Source: Demequina sp. NBRC 110051 (GTDB lineage Bacteria > Actinomycetota > Actinomycetes > Actinomycetales > Demequinaceae). Taken from it: DNA of 64,000 bases. Below the pieces are notes generated by a model. That model made no database searches and had not been told where the DNA came from. It was given only the letters and a program-made list of their open reading frames with translations. The stretch is from assembly GCF_002090055.1 (NCBI RefSeq), contig NZ_BBRH01000013.1, positions 62,001 through 126,000 of the forward strand. Reading direction: 5' to 3'. Positions 9,119 through 17,650 of this stretch are shown piece by piece (position 1 is the stretch's first letter; the number at the start of each line of letters is the position of its first letter). Both the position numbers and the translations under genes were made by a program.

Positions 9119-10792
9119 CTATCCGGAGCGGCGACCACCGAACACCGTGACGGCGAGTGGCACGAGCGAAGCCACCATCAGAGTCGTTCCCAGGCCCGGT
9201 GACTCCGCGCGCACCAGCGCCCCTGCGAGCAACACCGCCGCAAACACGATGCCGCTGACAAGCCGCGACGCCGTGCGTTCGAGCCGGCCGACGACGAGTT
9301 CGAGCTTGGGGGCCGTGACCGGCAGGTTGCCGGATTCGACCTGGGTGAGGATTCCGTCGAGTCTGGTCGGCAGGCCCCACGCGAACCGGAGGATGTCGAC
9401 GGCCTCACGTCCGGCATCGGCCGCAAACGAGCGTGTCTCGTCACGCAGGAGGCGCTGCGCGTACGGCTCGACGGTGTCCCACACGTTGTAGGCCGGATCC
9501 AGGGCCGTCGAGACTCCCGAGGTGAGCGAGAGCGCCCTGATGATGAGCAGGAAGTCCTCGGGCATCTGGAAGGGCAGGTCCAGGATGAGGACGCCAAACT
9601 CCTGGGCAAACTCGCGGAACTCGCGCGGGTCCACCTCCTTGAGTTCGGCAAACCCCATGCCACCAAAGCGTGCAAAAAGCGTCCCCAGCGCCTTCTCCAG
9701 CTCGGCCGTGTTGGCCGTCGGAAGAAGCACTCCGGCCGTGCCCATGGCCGCGACCAGACCCGCGCTGTCGCGCTTGGCAACCGCGACGACCAGCGCGCGC
9801 AGGGCCGTGCGCAGCGACTGCGGCACCTCGCCCATCATCCCGAAGTCGACGATGGTGAGGCGCCAGCCCTGTTGCACCGTGGCATCGGGGGTCACAAAGA
9901 GGTTGCCCGGGTGCGGGTCCGCGTGGAAAAACCCGTGAAGAAACAACTGATCCAGCATGATCTCGGCGTAGACGCGCGCGACGGCCGCCGGGGCGATCTC
10001 GGCGTCGCGCAGGGCCGCGTGGTCCGTGATCTTGATCGCGGAGACGTCCTCCAGGACCAGCACTCGCCGGGAGGTGCGCTCCCACACCACGCGCGGGACC
10101 TTCACCCGCTCGTCGTCCTCGAACAGGGACGCGAAGCGCTCGGAGGCGGCCGCCTCGTGGAGATAGTCGACCTCCTCCCGGCTGACCGCGCCAAACTCCT
10201 CGATCAGGGCTGGCATATCGACGCGCCTGCGTACCGCGCCGATCTTCATCGACCATCGCGCCACGCGTCGTAGCGCCGCGAGATCGACCTCCACGATGTC
10301 ACCAATGCCGGGGCGCTGGATCTTCACGACCACATCGGCGTAGCCGACGGATTCGGCCTGGTAGTCGTGCAGACGCGCCCGGTGAACCTGGCCCAGCGAG
10401 GCCGCGGCGACAGGCACGGGGTCGATCGACGCGAAGGCCTCGTGCAGGTCTGCGCCCAACTCGGCGGTGGCCGTCTCGCGCAGCTCTTCAAAGGGCACCG
10501 CAGGGACCTCGTCCTGCAGGTCCTCGAGCTCTTTGGTGATCTCTGGGGGCAGCACGTCGAGCCGGGACGACATGAACTGGCCCATCTTGATCATGAGCCC
10601 GCCCAGCTCCACCGCGAGGCCCCTGAAGCGCTGCGCGAACGTGCGCATGCGCTGGGCGCGCGTGCGGTCGGCGACGCGGCGCAGCCCGATTGTCGGCAGC
10701 GCGATTTCGTACCACCACTGGACCGCAAAGTGCCAGGCGGCAAAGCGCAGGATGCGGCGATAGCGGGCGCGGCCACGGGCGGTGTCGGGCAC
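9119..10792 (-). CDS. ABC1/UbiB (AarF) family atypical kinase, membrane-anchored
   Basis: A 557-aa ABC1-family protein. The family signature is complete: KMGQ in place of the usual N-terminal kinase loop, the Ala-rich loop AAASLGQVH, the catalytic segment HADPHPGN and metal-binding DFGMMGE. Two hydrophobic segments at the C-terminus (VSGIVFAAVLLAGALV and TLMVASLVPLAVTVF) anchor it in the membrane. Relatives support ubiquinone biosynthesis or lipid homeostasis through ATPase activity; in an actinobacterium a menaquinone or lipid role is an inference. GTG start with GGAGGAG upstream. It lies 38 bases downstream of the PadR gene and probably shares its transcript. Confidence 0.88.
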   Translation of the reverse strand: MPDTARGRARYRRILRFAAWHFAVQWWYEIALPTIGLRRVADRTRAQRMRTFAQRFRGLAVELGGLMIKMGQFMSSRLDVLPPEITKELEDLQDEVPAVPFEELRETATAELGADLHEAFASIDPVPVAAASLGQVHRARLHDYQAESVGYADVVVKIQRPGIGDIVEVDLAALRRVARWSMKIGAVRRRVDMPALIEEFGAVSREEVDYLHEAAASERFASLFEDDERVKVPRVVWERTSRRVLVLEDVSAIKITDHAALRDAEIAPAAVARVYAEIMLDQLFLHGFFHADPHPGNLFVTPDATVQQGWRLTIVDFGMMGEVPQSLRTALRALVVAVAKRDSAGLVAAMGTAGVLLPTANTAELEKALGTLFARFGGMGFAELKEVDPREFREFAQEFGVLILDLPFQMPEDFLLIIRALSLTSGVSTALDPAYNVWDTVEPYAQRLLRDETRSFAADAGREAVDILRFAWGLPTRLDGILTQVESGNLPVTAPKLELVVGRLERTASRLVSGIVFAAVLLAGALVRAESPGLGTTLMVASLVPLAVTVFGGRRSG

Positions 10793-10830
10793 AGACTCTC
10801 CTCCGTCCCGACCGGGCTGCGGACCTCCCG

Positions 10831-11361
10831 TCAGTCCTCCGCCAGGATCGAGTAGATCTTACGTCGGGCTTCGGTGAGGATCTCCGTCGCCCGCTCCTGC
10901 TGGGCCGAGGTGCCCGTGCGCGCGACCTGGGCCACCGCCTGGGCGAGGTCCATACCCGCCTTGGCCGTGGTCGAGAAGCCGTGGCCGTCGGTCTCGACCG
11001 TCACCCAGGGGGCCGATGCCGCGGCGGCTGCCGCTTCCTCCGCGCCGTCGTCGGTGAGCGAGTACGTCTTGCGATCCGCCGAGAGTTCGGCGGACACCAG
11101 GCCCTCGTCGGCGAGCAGTTGCAACGTCGGGTAGACCGAGCCGGCGCTGGGCTTCCAGCGCCCATCGGTGCGCTCGGTGATCTCGCGAATGATCTGGTAG
11201 CCGTGCATCGGCTCCTCGTTGAGCAGCGCGAGAACTGCGGCGCGGACGTCGCCGCGTCCCATGCGCGTGCCGACCTTGCGGTCGAACTGCGAGCGCAGTT
11301 GCTCCATGGCGTCCCACATGGCCTCCGAGGCCTGCGAGGGGTTAAATCCGGCGCGTCCCAT
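10831..11361 (-). CDS. PadR-family transcriptional regulator
   Basis: A 176-aa PadR-type winged-helix repressor. The DNA-binding domain covers ~residues 37-120 (LALLNEEPMHGYQIIREI, SVYPTLQLLADEGLV), and a helical dimerisation tail follows. AGGAGG precedes the ATG. Its close position upstream of the ABC1 kinase suggests it controls that gene and itself. The near-palindromic AT-rich site ~55 bases upstream of the start is the likely operator. Confidence 0.9.
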   Translation of the reverse strand: MGRAGFNPSQASEAMWDAMEQLRSQFDRKVGTRMGRGDVRAAVLALLNEEPMHGYQIIREITERTDGRWKPSAGSVYPTLQLLADEGLVSAELSADRKTYSLTDDGAEEAAAAAASAPWVTVETDGHGFSTTAKAGMDLAQAVAQVARTGTSAQQERATEILTEARRKIYSILAED

Positions 11362-11414
11362 GGCTCCTCCTAGGTGATTGCAGTCGTGCCCGCGCCCGTC
11401 ACGTTCAGGTCGCG

Positions 11415-11438
11415 AGCGATAGTGAACGATATATCGCT
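11415..11438. promoter_or_regulatory. candidate PadR operator
   Basis: AGCGATA and TATCGCT are reverse-complementary arms separated by 10 bp, and they enclose most of the perfect palindrome CGATATATCG. In a ~70% GC genome this AT-rich dyad stands out. It lies between the padR-like start and the divergent enoyl-CoA hydratase gene, so it could affect both. Confidence 0.5.
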
Positions 11439-11525
11439 ATTCGAACACACGCGGCTCGCCCTGGCAACCCCTCAGCCATGACAGGATGACCGTGACGGCT
11501 CAACGACGAGCCACAAGGAGGCACC

Positions 11526-12296
11526 GTGAACGCAGGCATCCATTTCGCCGTGGAAGAGGGCATCGCGAAGATCACCCTCGACCGGCCAGGGCGACTCAAC
11601 GCCATCGACTTCGAGATGGGTCGCGCGTATCGCGACGCCTGCGTCCAAGCGACCTCCGGCGAGGCATGCGCCATCGTCATTTCTGCGAAGGGCTCCGCCT
11701 TCTGCGCCGGCGGTGACGTGGTTGCGATGGCAGGTGAGGGCGTCACGGGCACCGAGGTGACGGCCGCGGCACACACGATCCACGAGGGGATCGCGGCGCT
11801 CGTCGAATCCCCCGTGCCCTCGGTGGCGGCCGTCCAGGGCGCCGTGGCTGGGGGCGGACTGGGAATCATGCTGGCCGCCGACTACATCGTCGCCGGCCCT
11901 GACGTGCGCCTCGCCGGACGATACGCGGACGTGGGGCTCACCCCCGATCTTGGCGTGAGCACGCTCCTCTCGCGGGCCGTGGGGGAACGCCGTGCGCGCG
12001 CGATGTTGCTGGCCGGCGTTGAGGTGGACGCGGCCACGGCGCTCACCTGGGGCGCGCTCGAGGAGATCGCCGACGACCCTCACGCCCGCGCGCTCGAGCT
12101 GGCACAACGGTGGGCGAACGGACCCTCGCATGCCTGGGGCGAAGCCAAGCGCCTGATCCGTCTGGGCGCGACGAGGCCGTGGCACGACAGCCTCGACGAC
12201 GAGGCCACCACGATCGGCGCCGCCTACGACGGAGTGGAGGCCCCGCCGCGTATCGAGGCCTTTGTCGCTCGCGCTCGACAGGACCGCACACCATGA
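11526..12296 (+). CDS. enoyl-CoA hydratase/isomerase family protein
   Basis: A 256-aa crotonase-fold protein. The two oxyanion-hole segments are present: FCAGGDV near residue 60 and GAVAGGGLGIML near residue 105. The usual LDRPGRLNA N-terminal motif is also seen. It should hydrate or isomerise an acyl-CoA in fatty acid or branched acid breakdown; exact substrate is unknown. GTG start with AAGGAGG 5 nt upstream. Its stop overlaps the ATG of the next SDR gene, so the two are translated together. Confidence 0.87.
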   Translation: MNAGIHFAVEEGIAKITLDRPGRLNAIDFEMGRAYRDACVQATSGEACAIVISAKGSAFCAGGDVVAMAGEGVTGTEVTAAAHTIHEGIAALVESPVPSVAAVQGAVAGGGLGIMLAADYIVAGPDVRLAGRYADVGLTPDLGVSTLLSRAVGERRARAMLLAGVEVDAATALTWGALEEIADDPHARALELAQRWANGPSHAWGEAKRLIRLGATRPWHDSLDDEATTIGAAYDGVEAPPRIEAFVARARQDRTP

Positions 12297-13123
12297 GCCT
12301 GGACGGCCGCACGATCCTCATGTCGGGCGGGAGCAGGGGCATCGGTCTCGCGATTGCGCTGCGCGCCGCGCGCGACGGCGCCAACATCGCCTTCTTGGCG
12401 AAGACCGACGCTCCTCATCCCCGGCTCGAAGGCACGGTCTTCACGGCGGCCGATGCCGTGGTCGCCGCAGGCGGCCAGGCCCACCCGATCGTGGGCGACG
12501 TCCGTCGCGATGACGACATCACGCGGGCGGTGAGCGAGACAGTCGAGCGGTTTGGCGGAATCGACATGGTGGTCAACAACGCGAGCGTCATCGACCTGTC
12601 CGGGACCGCGGATCTCGCCGAGAAGAAGTACGACCTCATGCAGGACGTGAACGTGCGCGGCACCTTCATGCTGACGCGCGCCGCGCTCCCGCACCTCCTC
12701 GAGTCGGACGACGCCCGGGTGCTCTCCCTGTCGCCTCCGCTGAATCCCACGCCCCGGTGGCTCGGCGCGCACACGGGGTACTCGCTCGCGAAGTTCGGCA
12801 TGACCATGGCGACGCTCGGGATTGCCGCCGAGTTCGGCGGGCGCGGGGTGAGCGCCGCCACGCTGTGGCCCCGCACCACCATCGCCACCGCCGCGGTGCG
12901 CAACGTGATCGGCGGCGATCGACTCATGGCACTCAGCCGCACACCCGAGATCTGCGCGGACGCCGCGCATGCCGTGCTGACCCTTCCGGCGGACCAGATG
13001 GCGGGACGGAGCCTCATCGTCGAGGACGTTCTCGCGGACATGGGGGTCACCGATCTGTCTGGCTACGCCGCCGTGCCGGGCACCGACGACGATGACCTCT
13101 TCCCCGATATTTTCCTCGACTGA
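12293..13123 (+). CDS. SDR-family NAD(P)-dependent dehydrogenase (HSDL2-like)
   Basis: A 276-aa short-chain dehydrogenase. The cofactor motif GGSRGIG is at residues 11-17, NNAS near 92, and the catalytic pair in YSLAKFG near 163. The long insert after the first Rossmann strand (KTDAPHPRLEGTV) is typical of the HSDL2/citronellol-dehydrogenase-like group, which acts on acyl or isoprenoid alcohols. The ATG overlaps the stop of the enoyl-CoA hydratase by 4 bases, which supports a joint role in acyl-CoA or terpenoid-derived substrate breakdown. Confidence 0.85.
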   Translation: MSLDGRTILMSGGSRGIGLAIALRAARDGANIAFLAKTDAPHPRLEGTVFTAADAVVAAGGQAHPIVGDVRRDDDITRAVSETVERFGGIDMVVNNASVIDLSGTADLAEKKYDLMQDVNVRGTFMLTRAALPHLLESDDARVLSLSPPLNPTPRWLGAHTGYSLAKFGMTMATLGIAAEFGGRGVSAATLWPRTTIATAAVRNVIGGDRLMALSRTPEICADAAHAVLTLPADQMAGRSLIVEDVLADMGVTDLSGYAAVPGTDDDDLFPDIFLD

Positions 13124-13199
13124 GCGCTGCGGGGAATAGCAGCCTCGTCGGTGGGGGTTTCATCCAGCACACCACCGCCGATGTGAGGGAGCCCTGCCG

Positions 13200-14762
13200 A
13201 TGCCCGCCGAGCACCACCCCGAGCCCTCAGCCGACGAACTCCGCTGGCCCTTCGGCACCGAAGACGGCCTCAGCGCCACGCCCGACGACGATGGATCGGC
13301 ACCGCGAGTGCTCGTGCTCGGCGCCACAGGGTATGTGGGCGGGCGCCTGGTGCCGCGGCTGCTCGCCGGCGGCTACCGGGTGCGTGTGCTCACCCGCTCG
13401 GCGAACCGGATCGGTGCGATGCCATGGGCCGCACAGGTGGAGGTGGTGGAGGGCGATGCCGCGGACGAAACGGCGATGAGAGACGCCGTCGCCGGCATCG
13501 ACACCGTCTTCTACCTCATCCACTCGATGTCGAGCGGAAAGGACTACGGGCGGCTCGACCGCACCATCGCGCTCGGGGTGGCGAAGGCCGCAGCCGCGGC
13601 GGGCGTGGGTCGGATCGTCTACCTCAGCGGGCTTCATCCCGACGGTGAACTCTCGACTCACCTCGAGTCGCGTAAGGAGGTGGGCGACATCCTGCTCGCC
13701 TCCGCGACGCCCACCATCGTGCTACAAGCGGGCGTCGTCATCGGCGCGGGGTCCGCATCCTTCGAGATGGTGCGCCACCTTACCGAGGTGCTGCCCTACA
13801 TGCCCGCCCCGCGGTGGGTGCTCAATCACATCCAACCGATATCCATCCGCGACGTGCTCTACTACCTGCTCTCGGCAGCGCGCGTCGAGGAGGACATCAA
13901 CGAGGCCTTCGACATTGGCGGGCCGGACGTGCTGCGCTACTCCGAGATGATGAACGGCTACGCCGAGGTGGCAGGACTCCCCCATCGCGCCATTACCGCG
14001 CTACCGGTCTTCACCCCACGGCTCGCCTCCCACTGGGTGGGACTCGTCACGCCGGTACCTCGACGTATCGCCGTACCGCTCGTGGAGTCCCTGCTACACA
14101 CGTGCGTGGTGCGCGACGGCGACGCGGTGGCGCGCGTCATCCCGCCCCCGCCCGGGGGCCTCACCCCCTACCGCGAGGCCGTACGCCTGGCTCTGGCCAG
14201 GATCGATATCGACGACGTCGAGACGAGTTGGGCCGATGCGACGGTCGTCGGAGCTCCGAGCGACCCCCTCCCCAGCGACCCCGACTGGGCGGGCCGGACC
14301 GTCTTCCAAGACGCGCGCAGCAAACGGACCTCAGCCACAGCATCGGCCGTCTGGGACGTCGTCACCCAAGTCGGTGGCGCGACCGGCTGGTACTCGGCCT
14401 CGGTGTTGTGGGCGACGCGGGGCCTCATGGACCGCGTGGTGGGCGGGGTGGGTCACCGTCGCGGCCGGCGCAGCCACGAGGCCGTCCGCGTGGGCGACGC
14501 GATCGACGTGTGGCGCGTGGAGCACATCGAGCCCGAGCGACTCCTGAGGCTCCGGGCCGAGATGCGAGTCCCCGGCAAGGCGTGGCTCGAACTAGGAGTG
14601 ACCCCGAGCGGGGATGGCGCGCAGTACTCGCAGCGCGCCATCTTCTTCCCGCGTGGGCTCACCGGACGCCTCTACTGGCTCGCGATGCTGCCTTTTCACG
14701 GCCTGGTATTTAGCGGGATGGTCAACCGCATCGTGGCCGAGGCCGAAAAGCCTGCGGCTTAG
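13200..14762 (+). CDS. NmrA-like NAD(P)-binding protein fused to DUF2867 domain
   Basis: A 520-aa two-domain protein. The N-terminal half is an atypical SDR with GATGYVGGRLVPRLL near residue 40 and YLIHSMSSG further on. The C-terminal ~150 residues form a DUF2867 domain (RRGRRSHEAVRVGDAIDVW, PFHGLVFSGMVNRIV). This fusion is widespread in actinobacteria; it is usually annotated as an oxidoreductase of unknown substrate. GAGGGAG lies before the ATG. It follows the SDR gene after 76 bases and may belong to the same transcript. Confidence 0.85.
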   Translation: MPAEHHPEPSADELRWPFGTEDGLSATPDDDGSAPRVLVLGATGYVGGRLVPRLLAGGYRVRVLTRSANRIGAMPWAAQVEVVEGDAADETAMRDAVAGIDTVFYLIHSMSSGKDYGRLDRTIALGVAKAAAAAGVGRIVYLSGLHPDGELSTHLESRKEVGDILLASATPTIVLQAGVVIGAGSASFEMVRHLTEVLPYMPAPRWVLNHIQPISIRDVLYYLLSAARVEEDINEAFDIGGPDVLRYSEMMNGYAEVAGLPHRAITALPVFTPRLASHWVGLVTPVPRRIAVPLVESLLHTCVVRDGDAVARVIPPPPGGLTPYREAVRLALARIDIDDVETSWADATVVGAPSDPLPSDPDWAGRTVFQDARSKRTSATASAVWDVVTQVGGATGWYSASVLWATRGLMDRVVGGVGHRRGRRSHEAVRVGDAIDVWRVEHIEPERLLRLRAEMRVPGKAWLELGVTPSGDGAQYSQRAIFFPRGLTGRLYWLAMLPFHGLVFSGMVNRIVAEAEKPAA

Positions 14763-15133
14763 GCGTTGGCCTCTTCCTGCTGCGCTCGGACCTGGGCGTG
14801 GACGGCCTCCATGTCGAGGGCGCGGACCTGGGAGATGAGGTCTTCGAGCTGAGGCGCCATCAGCGCCCCGGCCTGCGCGAAGACGATGACGCCCTCGCGG
14901 AAAACCATGAGGGTGGGGATCGAGGTGATACCGAAGGTCGCGGCGAGGCCCTGCTCCGCCTCGGTGTCGATCTTGCCGAAGGCGATGTCGGGGTGGCGCT
15001 CGGAGGCGGCCTCATAAATGGGCGCGAACGACCGGCACGGGCCGCACCATGCGGCCCAGAAATCGAGCAGGACGATGTCGTTGTTCTCGATGGTGGAGGT
15101 GAACGTCGTGGAGGTGAGGTCAGTGGTAGCCAT
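14759..15133 (-). CDS. trxA: thioredoxin
   Basis: A 124-aa thioredoxin with the redox motif WAAWCGPCRS near residue 32 and the cis-Pro segment SIPTLMVF. It reduces protein disulfides in the cytoplasm. The C-terminus is extended by ~15 Glu/Gln/Ala residues. ATG at 15133 is the natural start: the conserved fold begins a few residues later and TATAAT ends 6 nt before it, so the mRNA is probably leaderless. A CsoR-like palindrome overlaps this promoter, which suggests control by a copper- or sulfur-sensing repressor. The gene converges on the NmrA-like gene. Confidence 0.9.
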   Translation of the reverse strand: MATTDLTSTTFTSTIENNDIVLLDFWAAWCGPCRSFAPIYEAASERHPDIAFGKIDTEAEQGLAATFGITSIPTLMVFREGVIVFAQAGALMAPQLEDLISQVRALDMEAVHAQVRAQQEEANA

Positions 15134-15139
15134 GAGCCG

Positions 15140-15145
15140 ATTATA
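15140..15145 (-). promoter_or_regulatory. leaderless -10 box of thioredoxin gene
   Basis: A consensus TATAAT on the minus strand is followed by CGGCTC and then ATG. It is the best -10 match in the window. Confidence 0.7.
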
Positions 15146-15160
15146 TACCCCTGGGGGTAT
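15145..15160. promoter_or_regulatory. CsoR/CstR-type operator overlapping the thioredoxin promoter
   Basis: ATACCCCTGGGGGTAT is a perfect palindrome (7-bp arms, 2-bp centre). Operators of the CsoR/RcnR/CstR/FrmR repressor family have this plan, a C-tract and G-tract flanked by TA. It touches the -10 box, so a bound repressor would block transcription. No gene of this repressor family is in the window. Confidence 0.55.
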
Positions 15161-15282
15161 TATGGGCGTGAGCGCTCGAGGGTGCCGCACCCCGCGCGCG
15201 AGGCATACGATGACACGGCACGTCGAGCACACGCCGGCGACACCCACGCCCTGAACCGCCATACGACACCGGGACACACGCC

Positions 15283-15483
15283 ATGATCAGACTGCCGAAG
15301 CCTGGCCGCCGGGTCGTGGTGCGCTACCTCCTGCCCTCGGGGCAGGCGACGGATGCGCTCGGTACCCTCGTCAGCGTCGATGCCCAGACCGTGGTCGTGG
15401 AGGCAAGGCGGGGCACTGTGCGCATTGCCGGCGACACCATTGTGGCCGCCAAGGAGGTCCCTCCGTCACCGCCGCGGCGCTGA
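15283..15483 (+). CDS. small SH3-like domain protein (GNAT N-terminal accessory type)
   Basis: A 66-aa protein with a beta-rich pattern (GRRVVVRYLL, DALGTLVSVDAQTVVVEARRG, IAGDTIVAAKEVPP). It resembles the small N-terminal domain found in front of some actinobacterial GNAT acetyltransferases, including the Rv0428c-like group, but here it stands alone. No acetyltransferase follows. Function is unknown. No clear ribosome-binding site or leaderless box is seen before the ATG, so the start is uncertain. Confidence 0.55.
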   Translation: MIRLPKPGRRVVVRYLLPSGQATDALGTLVSVDAQTVVVEARRGTVRIAGDTIVAAKEVPPSPPRR

Positions 15484-15520
15484 TACCGACCGCCCGCCCC
15501 CCCTATGGCACAGTGGGCTC

Positions 15521-16471
15521 GTGACCGAGTCACCCCTGGTAGCGTCCGCCGAAGCCGTCCGCATGGCCGCCGAGGCCCGTACACGCCTGCGACGGACCAC
15601 CCAGCAACGGCGAACCACCTCAGCCCTGGTGACGGCGCGGCGCGAGGAGCTGGCAGGACTCGAGCGACAACTGCAGGTGCAGGCGGCCGACGTCGAGAGG
15701 CTGGAGCGGCTCTCCACCACGAAGATCTGGGCGACGCTGCGCGGCAATGCATCCGAACGCCTAGCCGCCGAGCAGGCCGAGGTCGACGCCGCCCAGTTCG
15801 CGGTGGCCGGCGCCGAGGCACGGCTTGCCAGCGCGCTCGCCGACGACGAGCGCGTGAGTCGCGAGCACGATGCACTGCTCAGCGCCGACGATGACTACGG
15901 CGCCGCACTCGACGCCTACGAGGTAGCACTGCATACTTCCGGCGGCCGCGATGCCGCGGAGTTGAAGAGCATCGCACAGGAAGTCGGCGAGGCTCAGGCA
16001 CGCCAGCGCGAGATCTCTGAAGCGCTGGAAGCACGGGAAATCACGAGCACCGCGCTCGACACCGCCATCGCGAAGCTCGGTAGCGCCGGCGGCTGGTCGA
16101 CGTACGACACTTTCTTCGGGGGCGGGCTGGTCGCCGACGTCATGAAGCACTCGAACATTGACGCGGCCACCCAAGCATTCGGCGCGGTCAACCGGGCGCT
16201 CGAACGGCTGGCCGTGGAGCTCACGGACATCGGGGTGTCGTCGCTCGACGGCGTCAGTATCTCCGACACCTTGGCGATCTTCGACGTGTTCTTCGACAAC
16301 ATCCTCAGCGACTGGATGGTGAGGGAGCGCATCGCACAGGCGCGCACGAATGCGGACGACCTGCGCGAGCGCCTGGACCGACTTGGGGTCGAGCTCGGGG
16401 ACGACGCCCGGCGCACCTCAACGCGCATCGCCGCACTCATGCGGCGCCGCGAGGAGATCCTCACTGGCTAG
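15521..16471 (+). CDS. coiled-coil protein of unknown function
   Basis: A 316-aa cytoplasmic protein that I do not recognise. Residues ~10-190 are rich in Ala, Glu, Arg and Gln with heptad character (LAGLERQLQVQAADVERLERL), so a long coiled coil is likely. The middle is Gly- and aromatic-rich (GGWSTYDTFFGGGLVADVMKHSNID), and a second helical stretch closes the protein. No membrane segment or nucleotide-binding motif is seen. GTG at 15521 is chosen because the upstream part of the frame is out-of-character Arg/Pro-rich sequence. Its TAG stop is also the first half of the next gene's -10 box. Confidence 0.65.
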   Translation: MTESPLVASAEAVRMAAEARTRLRRTTQQRRTTSALVTARREELAGLERQLQVQAADVERLERLSTTKIWATLRGNASERLAAEQAEVDAAQFAVAGAEARLASALADDERVSREHDALLSADDDYGAALDAYEVALHTSGGRDAAELKSIAQEVGEAQARQREISEALEAREITSTALDTAIAKLGSAGGWSTYDTFFGGGLVADVMKHSNIDAATQAFGAVNRALERLAVELTDIGVSSLDGVSISDTLAIFDVFFDNILSDWMVRERIAQARTNADDLRERLDRLGVELGDDARRTSTRIAALMRRREEILTG

Positions 16472-16474
16472 GCT
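16469..16474 (+). promoter_or_regulatory. leaderless -10 box of the methyltransferase gene
   Basis: TAGGCT, then a 6-nt spacer, then GTG. Its first three bases are the stop codon of the preceding coiled-coil gene. Confidence 0.6.
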
Positions 16475-16480
16475 TTCTGC

Positions 16481-17599
16481 GTGAAAGAACTGTTCGAGGA
16501 ACTGCGGCGGTGGCCCGACGTCGAGGCGCCTGGGCTCGTCGCCGTCGATGCCGCCGACCGGTTGATCCTCGATGAGTCTGCTGAGGTACGCGCGACGACT
16601 CCGGCGGGCGGCATCGTGGTGATCAACGACGCCTACGGCGCGCTCACGCTCGGGGCGGCCCATGCCGGCGCGACCGGGATCCGCACGCACATCGACGCGC
16701 TCACAGGAGAGCGCGCGCTGGAGGCCAACGCGACACGCGTGGACCTTTCCGACACCTTCCTCGCACTCCCCCTCGACGCCGAGCTCGTCCGCGGCGCACG
16801 GGCCGTGCTACTCCGCCTGCCCCGCTCGCTCGACGCGCTGCGCGACATCGCGGGCCTCATCGCCGCGCACGCCCACCCCGACGTCGTCGTGGTTGCAGGC
16901 GGGCGACTCAAGCACATGTCAGTGTCGATGAACGCGGTGCTGAGCGAACACTTTGGCACGCTGGACGTCAGCCACGCGCGGCAAAAATCCCGCGTGCTCA
17001 TCGCCCGCAGGCCCCACGACGGCCTCGATCCAGCGCCGGCCTCCGCGAACGTCGCGGGTCTCGAGGTGCGCGCGTACGGAGGGGTGTTCGCGGGCGCGAG
17101 GCTCGACATCGGCACTCGACTGCTCCTCGACCACCTGCCCACGGCATCGGCCGGCGGAACCCCAAGCGATCCGTTGATCGACCTGGCCTGCGGGACTGGC
17201 ATCGTCGGCGCCTGGATGGCGACGCGCAACCCCGACGCGCACGTGTACGCGTGTGATCAGTCGTCGGTCGCCGTCGCGTCCGCACGGGAGACGATGCTCG
17301 CCAATGGCCTCGAGGACCGTGTCACCGTGGCGCGTGACGACATGCTGGGCGCCAGGCCCGACGCCAGCGCGTCGTTCATCGCGCTGAACCCGCCGTTCCA
17401 CTCCGCCGCCGCTGTGACCGATCTGATCGCTCCCCGGATGTTCGCTGACGTCGCCAGGGTGCTCAGGCCCGGCGGCGAGCTGTGGTGCGTGTGGAACTCC
17501 GGGTTGAGGTATCGGTCCCTGCTGGAGCGTGCCATCGGCCCCACCGAGCAGGTGGCCCGCAACGCGAAGTTCACGGTGACGGTCTCGACTCGGCGCTGA
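16481..17599 (+). CDS. class I SAM-dependent methyltransferase, RlmG/RsmC-like
   Basis: A 372-aa protein with the two-domain plan of RsmC/RlmG rRNA guanine-N2 methyltransferases: a degenerate N-terminal methyltransferase-like domain (~1-190) and an active C-terminal domain. SAM binding is shown by DLACGTGIVGAWMA near residue 235. The N2-guanine signature NPPFH is near residue 305, and LRPGGELWCV follows. The target is probably 23S or 16S rRNA; which guanine is modified cannot be told. The start is GTG at 16481 with a leaderless -10 box. Confidence 0.83.
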   Translation: MKELFEELRRWPDVEAPGLVAVDAADRLILDESAEVRATTPAGGIVVINDAYGALTLGAAHAGATGIRTHIDALTGERALEANATRVDLSDTFLALPLDAELVRGARAVLLRLPRSLDALRDIAGLIAAHAHPDVVVVAGGRLKHMSVSMNAVLSEHFGTLDVSHARQKSRVLIARRPHDGLDPAPASANVAGLEVRAYGGVFAGARLDIGTRLLLDHLPTASAGGTPSDPLIDLACGTGIVGAWMATRNPDAHVYACDQSSVAVASARETMLANGLEDRVTVARDDMLGARPDASASFIALNPPFHSAAAVTDLIAPRMFADVARVLRPGGELWCVWNSGLRYRSLLERAIGPTEQVARNAKFTVTVSTRR

Positions 17600-17637
17600 A
17601 CTCTTCCTTGCCGGACTCCGTGCCCGGCGCCCGTCGG

Positions 17638-17643
17638 TAAAAT
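17638..17643 (+). promoter_or_regulatory. leaderless -10 box of the zinc-ribbon SDR gene
   Basis: TAAAAT, then a 7-nt spacer, then GTG. Confidence 0.65.
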
Positions 17644-17650
17644 AGAACGA

